The position numbers and the translations under genes were made by a program. Source: Pelotomaculum sp. PtaU1.Bin035 (GTDB lineage: Bacteria > Bacillota > Desulfotomaculia > Desulfotomaculales > Pelotomaculaceae). From it: a stretch of DNA of 36,945 nt. The DNA lies in assembly GCA_002067965.1 (NCBI GenBank), contig MVRN01000066.1:1-36945 (forward strand), in the 5' to 3' direction. Below the pieces are notes generated by a model, which had not been told where the DNA came from, did not search any database, and saw only the letters and a list, made by a program, of their open reading frames with translations. Every line of letters begins with the position of its first letter. The first letter of the stretch is position 1. Positions 32,741 to 36,945 of the stretch are shown here, in pieces.

Positions 32741-33879
32741 TTAATGGCCGGGCGCTTCCCGGGCCCTTGGCACGGCTACCAGCATCCCTGTCACGCCCAG
32801 AGCCGCGGCAAAAAACATTACCCCCCGGTAGTCCCATCCCTGGGCAATCAGACCGCCTATCAAGGGGCCTACAGCGTTACAAAGGTTCAGGGTGGATTGA
32901 AATATGCCCCCCGCTGTTCCACGCGCCTCCCCGTTTTTCAGAACTATTAGCAGGGCGCCGACGTAAAGGCAGGACCAGGCTATCCCCAAAAGTACCTGAA
33001 TGGCTATCAAGTAAAGCCAGCCGGAGACAAAGGCAAAAGATAAAAAGACAATAACGGAAAGCAGTTGCCCGAAGGCAAACATCTTATATTCGGAAAACCG
33101 CTCCAGGTAACGCATAACAATAAACTGTACGGTAAAGTTTATCCCCAATAAAAGGCCGATCATGAATTTATCCATGCCGAGGTGGGCCAGGTATATGGGG
33201 AGAATTATCCAGACGGCGGTGGTTCCCAGGTGCCGCAGGAACACCGCCAGGTAAACCAGGTAGTTGCGCCGCGCCACCTTCCATAGGTTCGGCGGCGGGG
33301 GGGAATCAAGAGCGGGTATTTCACGAAAACCCAGGGAAAAGAAGAAGGCAAGCAAGCAGACCAGAAAGCTCAGCTCAAAAAGCAAGTCGGTCTCCTTTAC
33401 CTGCGCTGCAGCCAGGGCGCTGAAAATCCAGCCCAGGGAGCCGTAAGAGCTAAATTTGCCCATATCCATACCGGATTCAAAGGCGTAGGCGATGGTTGCC
33501 GCTGTGGCGATACCCAGGGCGAATCCGACCGCACCCCGCACTACCAGCAATAAAATGACATTTTTGGCCAGGAGTTGAGAAGCAAAGGCTGCGCTGCTGA
33601 TGAACAACATCTTACAAAGAGGAGCCTCCCCAAGCTGTCGGATTTCCAGCCCGAAAAAAGGGAAGATACTAAAAAAGCGGCCCCGTAAACCGCACTCACA
33701 AGCCCCACTTGGAAATCAGATGCCCCTAACTGGACGCCCAGCAGGGGGATAAAGATAATTGACCCCTGGATGGCAAAGCTTAGTAAAAAGTTTACCAGTC
33801 CGAACAACCACAAGCGGGGCCATTCCCCATTAGTTCTGTTTTTCAAATCGAAAATACTCCAATCCATATAATTATTCAT
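32741..33879 (-). pseudogene. MFS transporter with a single-base frameshift
   Basis: The N-terminal part (from 33879, MNNYMDWSIFDLKNRTNGEW) gives TM1-2 and runs to FSGWKSDSLGRLLF. The rest continues in another frame from KMLFISSAAFASQLL and holds about nine more segments to 32741. The MFS motif A region (GWKSDSLGR with the expected K after it) spans the break. Inserting one base between about 33614 and 33628 restores 379 aa, normal for a 12-TM facilitator. Substrate is unknown. It may be a sequencing error or early decay; no other lesion is seen. Confidence 0.82.
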
Positions 33880-34075
33880 GCGTGAAATGTATAATTATAT
33901 TATTTGTATTTTAACAATCGGCCCAGCCGGCGCCTGTAGCAGGGAGGACTTTCCGTCCGATAGAAATGTTTACTTTATTATAAACTTTTTTTAAAATAGT
34001 TTGTGTGATAAAATTTTATTTGATCGGGATCCGCTAAATCACCCTTACAGGTCTCAGTAAACGGAGGTGTTTAAC

Positions 34076-35938
34076 ATGCCGGAATCTACCGGGGAAAAAT
34101 CTTTTGAAACCAGAGAATTTCAGGCAGAAGTAAAACAAATACTTGATATTGTGGTTAATTCGCTGTACACAGACCGCGAAATCTTTCTGCGTGAATTAAT
34201 CTCCAACGCTGCCGACGCTCTTGAAAAATTTCGGTACGAAAACCTCACCGACAAGCATGTCAAAGACAGAGATCTCCCGCTGGAGATCATTATCCAGCTG
34301 GACGACAAGGAGCATAGCCTTACCATAACTGATACAGGAATCGGTATGACCAGGGATGAACTTATAGAAAATCTGGGCACCATAGCACATTCAGGCTCAA
34401 AAGCGTTCATTCAGCAATTGGCCGATGTTTCAAGAAAAGACTTGAATCTAATCGGGCAGTTCGGCGTGGGCTTTTACGCCGCATTTATGGTGGCGAAAAA
34501 AATCCGTGTTCTAACGCGATCCTACCGCCCCGATGCGGAAGGTTGCGAGTGGGGTTCCGACGGCATCGGCAGCTATACTATCAGCAGGGTGGAAGGTTTG
34601 CGGCGGGGAACAAAAATTATTTTGGAGCTTAAAGACGATGCCCGAGAATTTGCGGGGGTCGAAACCGTCAAGCGGATTATCAGGCAGTATTCCAGCTTTG
34701 TTCCTTTTACGATCCGTGTTAATGGGGAACAGGTTAATACCGTTCAGGCTATTTGGACGCGAAATAAGAACGAGATAACGGAGGAAGAGTATACCGAGTT
34801 TTATAAATTTATCGCGAACACGTATGATGAGCCGCTTTACCGCCTGCATTTTTCCGCTGACGCGCCGCTGGCCATTAACGCCCTGTTATTTGTGCCTAAG
34901 CAGAATTTTGAGCGTTTTGGTTTCGGCAGGATGGAGTCGGGTGTGAATCTTTACTGCCGCAAAATTTTAATCCAACAGCAAGCTGAGAGCATTCTGCCAG
35001 AGTGGCTGCGTTTTGTGAAGGGGGTTGTGGACAGCGAAGACATTCCGCTAAACATATCCCGCGAAACCATGCAGGATAGCGCGCTAGTAGCCAGGCTGCG
35101 CAGGGCGATCACGAGCCGTTTCCTCAAATTCCTGAATGAGCAAGCCAAGGCGGAGCCGGAGAAATATGCTGAGTTCTGGAAAATTTTTGGCTTCTTTCTT
35201 AAAGAAGGGATTACCTCAGATTTTACCCACAGGGACGAGTTGGCAAAATTATTGCGGTTTGAGTCTTCCAAAACGGAGCCGGGCAAGTTAATATCACTGG
35301 CGGATTACACCAGCCGAATGCAAGAGGGACAAAAAGAAATTTACTACATTAATGGTCCCACCCGGGAAATTATTGAGGCCGGCCCCTATTTGGAAGCGTT
35401 CCGGGCCCGTGACTTGGAAGTCATTTATACCCATGAAGCTGTTGATGATTTTGTCTTAAGTCACTTGATGGAATACGATGAGAAAAAATTGGTGTCTGCC
35501 GACCAAGCCGAACTGGAACTTCCCGTGTTGGAAGACAAGCCCGGCGCGGAGCCGCTTGACAGCGAAACGGTAAAGTCATTAACCGGTTGGCTTAAGGAAA
35601 CACTGGGTGACAAGGTCAGTGAAGTGAAGGAATCCAAACGATTGATAAACAGCCCGGCTGTCATCCTCAATCAAGACAGCTTGATGACCAGCAGTATGCA
35701 GCGGGTGATGCAGGCAGTAAATAAGGACTTGGGAGCGATTGGCAGGAAGACCCTGGAAATCAACGCGCGGCATGAATTAATCAAGCGCCTGGCTGTGTTG
35801 CGCGAGAAGGACGCTGATTTTGCCAGGCTGGCAGCGGAGCAGGTTTATGATAACGCCCTTATTTCCGCCGGCCTGCTTGCCGATCCGCGCGGGATGGTCG
35901 ATCGCATGTACCATATTTTAAAGCGCGCCCTTGCATAG
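34076..35938 (+). CDS. htpG: HSP90 chaperone
   Basis: The 620-aa product matches bacterial HtpG. The GHKL ATP-binding domain has FLRELISNAADALEK, DTGIGMT, GTIAHSGSKAF and GQFGVGFYAAFMV. The middle domain includes VDSEDIPLNISRETMQ, and a helical dimerisation domain ends the protein. It is an ATP-driven cytoplasmic folding chaperone. I choose ATG 34076, six bases after GGAGGTG, over GTG 34067, which overlaps the ribosome site. No CIRCE element was seen upstream. A hairpin follows the gene. Confidence 0.95.
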   Translation: MPESTGEKSFETREFQAEVKQILDIVVNSLYTDREIFLRELISNAADALEKFRYENLTDKHVKDRDLPLEIIIQLDDKEHSLTITDTGIGMTRDELIENLGTIAHSGSKAFIQQLADVSRKDLNLIGQFGVGFYAAFMVAKKIRVLTRSYRPDAEGCEWGSDGIGSYTISRVEGLRRGTKIILELKDDAREFAGVETVKRIIRQYSSFVPFTIRVNGEQVNTVQAIWTRNKNEITEEEYTEFYKFIANTYDEPLYRLHFSADAPLAINALLFVPKQNFERFGFGRMESGVNLYCRKILIQQQAESILPEWLRFVKGVVDSEDIPLNISRETMQDSALVARLRRAITSRFLKFLNEQAKAEPEKYAEFWKIFGFFLKEGITSDFTHRDELAKLLRFESSKTEPGKLISLADYTSRMQEGQKEIYYINGPTREIIEAGPYLEAFRARDLEVIYTHEAVDDFVLSHLMEYDEKKLVSADQAELELPVLEDKPGAEPLDSETVKSLTGWLKETLGDKVSEVKESKRLINSPAVILNQDSLMTSSMQRVMQAVNKDLGAIGRKTLEINARHELIKRLAVLREKDADFARLAAEQVYDNALISAGLLADPRGMVDRMYHILKRALA

Positions 35939-35960
35939 CATTTATTATAAAGCATGTATT

Positions 35961-35996
35961 GTCGCCAGTTTCCAATATATAAAAGAAATTGGCGAC
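35961..35996 (+). terminator. Hairpin terminator after htpG
   Basis: GTCGCCAGTTTC (35961-35972) pairs with GAAATTGGCGAC (35985-35996) with one G-U pair; a short T-rich stretch (TTTCATATTTATT) follows. Confidence 0.6.
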
Positions 35997-36040
35997 TTTC
36001 ATATTTATTATGATTATACTAGGTAAAAGGGGGAGACTAA

Positions 36041-36721
36041 ATGCAAAATCCGGTAGAAGTTGCTGACGGCGTTTATCTCGTTGGCGGACAGGAATTGACC
36101 GATATGAGAGATTGTTGTGTTTACCTTGTCGACGGCGGCAGCGAGCTGGCTTTGGTCGACGCCGGCTTCGGCTATTCATGCCGGAGCATTTTAAATAATG
36201 TAAAAAAGCTTGGGCTTGATACTTCTTTATTAAAGTATGTGATTGCCACCCACGGGCATATCGACCATACTGGCGGCCTTCACTATTTTCAATCGCTCGG
36301 CGCGAAGGTTGTGTGCCACGCATCGGAGCTTGACGCTATTTCCAATGGTATGGCCCATTTGACGGCTGAATTGTACTACGGAGCAAAATACCAGCCTGTT
36401 TCTGTTGATCTGGTTCTGGATGGAGAAATGCAAGATCTAAAAGTCGGGGGGCTGACGTTGCATTGCCTGTTCACACCGGGGCACACTCCCGGTGGGATCA
36501 GCCCTTATGTTGACCTTAACGGGAGTAGAATTTTGTTCGGCCAGGATATCCACGGGCCATTTAACGCTTCCTGGGGCGCTGATATGGAAAAGTGGCAGAC
36601 TTCTATGAAAAAATTAATTGACATAAAAGCCGATATCCTCTGTGAAGGTCATTTCAGTATTTATAAGCCGGCGACAAAAGTGCGGCAGTATATTGAACAT
36701 TATCTGGATCAATATGCCTGA
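36041..36721 (+). CDS. MBL-fold metallohydrolase
   Basis: The 226-aa product has the metallo-beta-lactamase metal site THGHIDHTGG (HxHxDH), a downstream His in FTPGHTPGG, an Asp in FGQDIHG and the last His in CEGHFS. Such proteins hydrolyse thioesters, phosphodiesters or lactones, or act as redox enzymes when fused to flavodoxin; no fusion is present here. It is cytoplasmic, without signal peptide. ATG 36041 follows AAGGGGGAG. The substrate is unknown. Confidence 0.88.
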   Translation: MQNPVEVADGVYLVGGQELTDMRDCCVYLVDGGSELALVDAGFGYSCRSILNNVKKLGLDTSLLKYVIATHGHIDHTGGLHYFQSLGAKVVCHASELDAISNGMAHLTAELYYGAKYQPVSVDLVLDGEMQDLKVGGLTLHCLFTPGHTPGGISPYVDLNGSRILFGQDIHGPFNASWGADMEKWQTSMKKLIDIKADILCEGHFSIYKPATKVRQYIEHYLDQYA

Positions 36722-36827
36722 TATTGGAATGCCAGAGGTCCAGGTGGTAAAGTTTGACCGTTGACTTTTAACCGGTGGCTTAAACTCATGTTATCTTAAA
36801 GGATAAATTGGATTGGAGCTTTATAAC

Positions 36828-36868
36828 ATAACAAAGGTGGTTGAATTTTTTACAACCACCTTTGTTAT
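36828..36868. terminator. Perfect 16-bp hairpin
   Basis: ATAACAAAGGTGGTTG (36828-36843) and CAACCACCTTTGTTAT (36853-36868) flank a 9-base loop. It follows the MBL gene by about 107 bases. No T run follows directly, but the stem itself is strong, so it may terminate or block in both directions. Confidence 0.55.
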
Positions 36869-36884
36869 TATTCTACTTTAGTAA

Positions 36885-36915
36885 GTTCTCCTGGCATGTT
36901 TTTAGCCAGGAGAAC
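36885..36915. repeat. Perfect 11-bp inverted repeat
   Basis: GTTCTCCTGGC and GCCAGGAGAAC flank a 9-base spacer, 17 bases after the preceding hairpin. There is no T run beyond it on either strand in the proper position, so it is listed as a repeat. Confidence 0.5.
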
Positions 36916-36940
36916 AAAAAACCGCCCGCTATGCGGGTGG
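36916..36940 (-). terminator. Terminator for a minus-strand gene to the right of the window
   Basis: On the minus strand CCCGC-ata-GCGGG is followed by CGG and six T. This indicates a gene ending on that strand just outside the window. Confidence 0.6.
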
Positions 36941-36945
36941 GATTC

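Noticed and set aside
34076..34080. CIRCE-type heat-shock operator before htpG
   Set aside because: No TTAGCACTC-N9-GAGTGCTAA pattern was found in the upstream region.

Overview
The window looks like a chromosomal segment of an anaerobic, endospore-forming Bacillota, most likely a clostridial lineage near Desulfotomaculum/Pelotomaculum. This is an inference from strong GGAGG-type ribosome sites, frequent TTG/GTG starts, the gene set (KhtT/KhtU, YqhV, PepF, HI0933-like and COG2509-like flavoproteins) and a selenoprotein. No rRNA, tRNA or CRISPR array was recognised.

Left accessory part (1-8916). The window opens inside the last gene of a Wadjet-type SMC plasmid-defence cassette (JetD-like, DUF2399/Toprim), closed by a strong terminator. 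A five-gene same-strand cluster follows (1609-8092). Three of its products (301, 385 and 370 aa) are homologous all-helical proteins of the Hbl/Nhe/ClyA pore-forming toxin superfamily. Two carry a central hydrophobic hairpin and one does not, the division of labour known from tripartite alpha-pore-forming toxins. Between them lie a 733-aa protein ending in about four tandem beta-rich repeats and a 333-aa protein of unknown function. None has a visible signal peptide. A short leader reading frame followed by a terminator-like hairpin precedes the cluster and could attenuate it. An AT-rich, repeat-bearing gap of about 0.8 kb follows. This cluster is the best candidate for an undescribed system.

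Redox part (8917-12134). A TauE/SafE exporter, an AhpF-like flavoprotein reductase, a small holin-like membrane protein, and a peroxiredoxin whose catalytic cysteine codon is an in-frame TGA. That is a selenocysteine peroxiredoxin, with a SECIS-like hairpin just downstream, and ordinary gene calling would split it in two.

Housekeeping part (12135-24139). An M48 protease; an apparent operon of two FAD oxidoreductases and oligoendopeptidase F; a yyaL-like gene broken by a 16-nt insertion; a decayed transposase relic; the khtT-khtU potassium/proton antiporter pair; and a membrane-anchored alpha/beta hydrolase.

Right part (24140-36945). A two-component system whose sensor carries an internal duplication; an AT-rich secreted subtilisin with Ig-like domains; serine acetyltransferase; cyclopropane fatty acid synthase; two alpha/beta hydrolases; a YqhV-like protein; a frameshifted MFS transporter; HtpG; an MBL-fold hydrolase; and a cluster of hairpins at the edge. 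The two frameshifts may be real decay or assembly errors; raw reads would tell.
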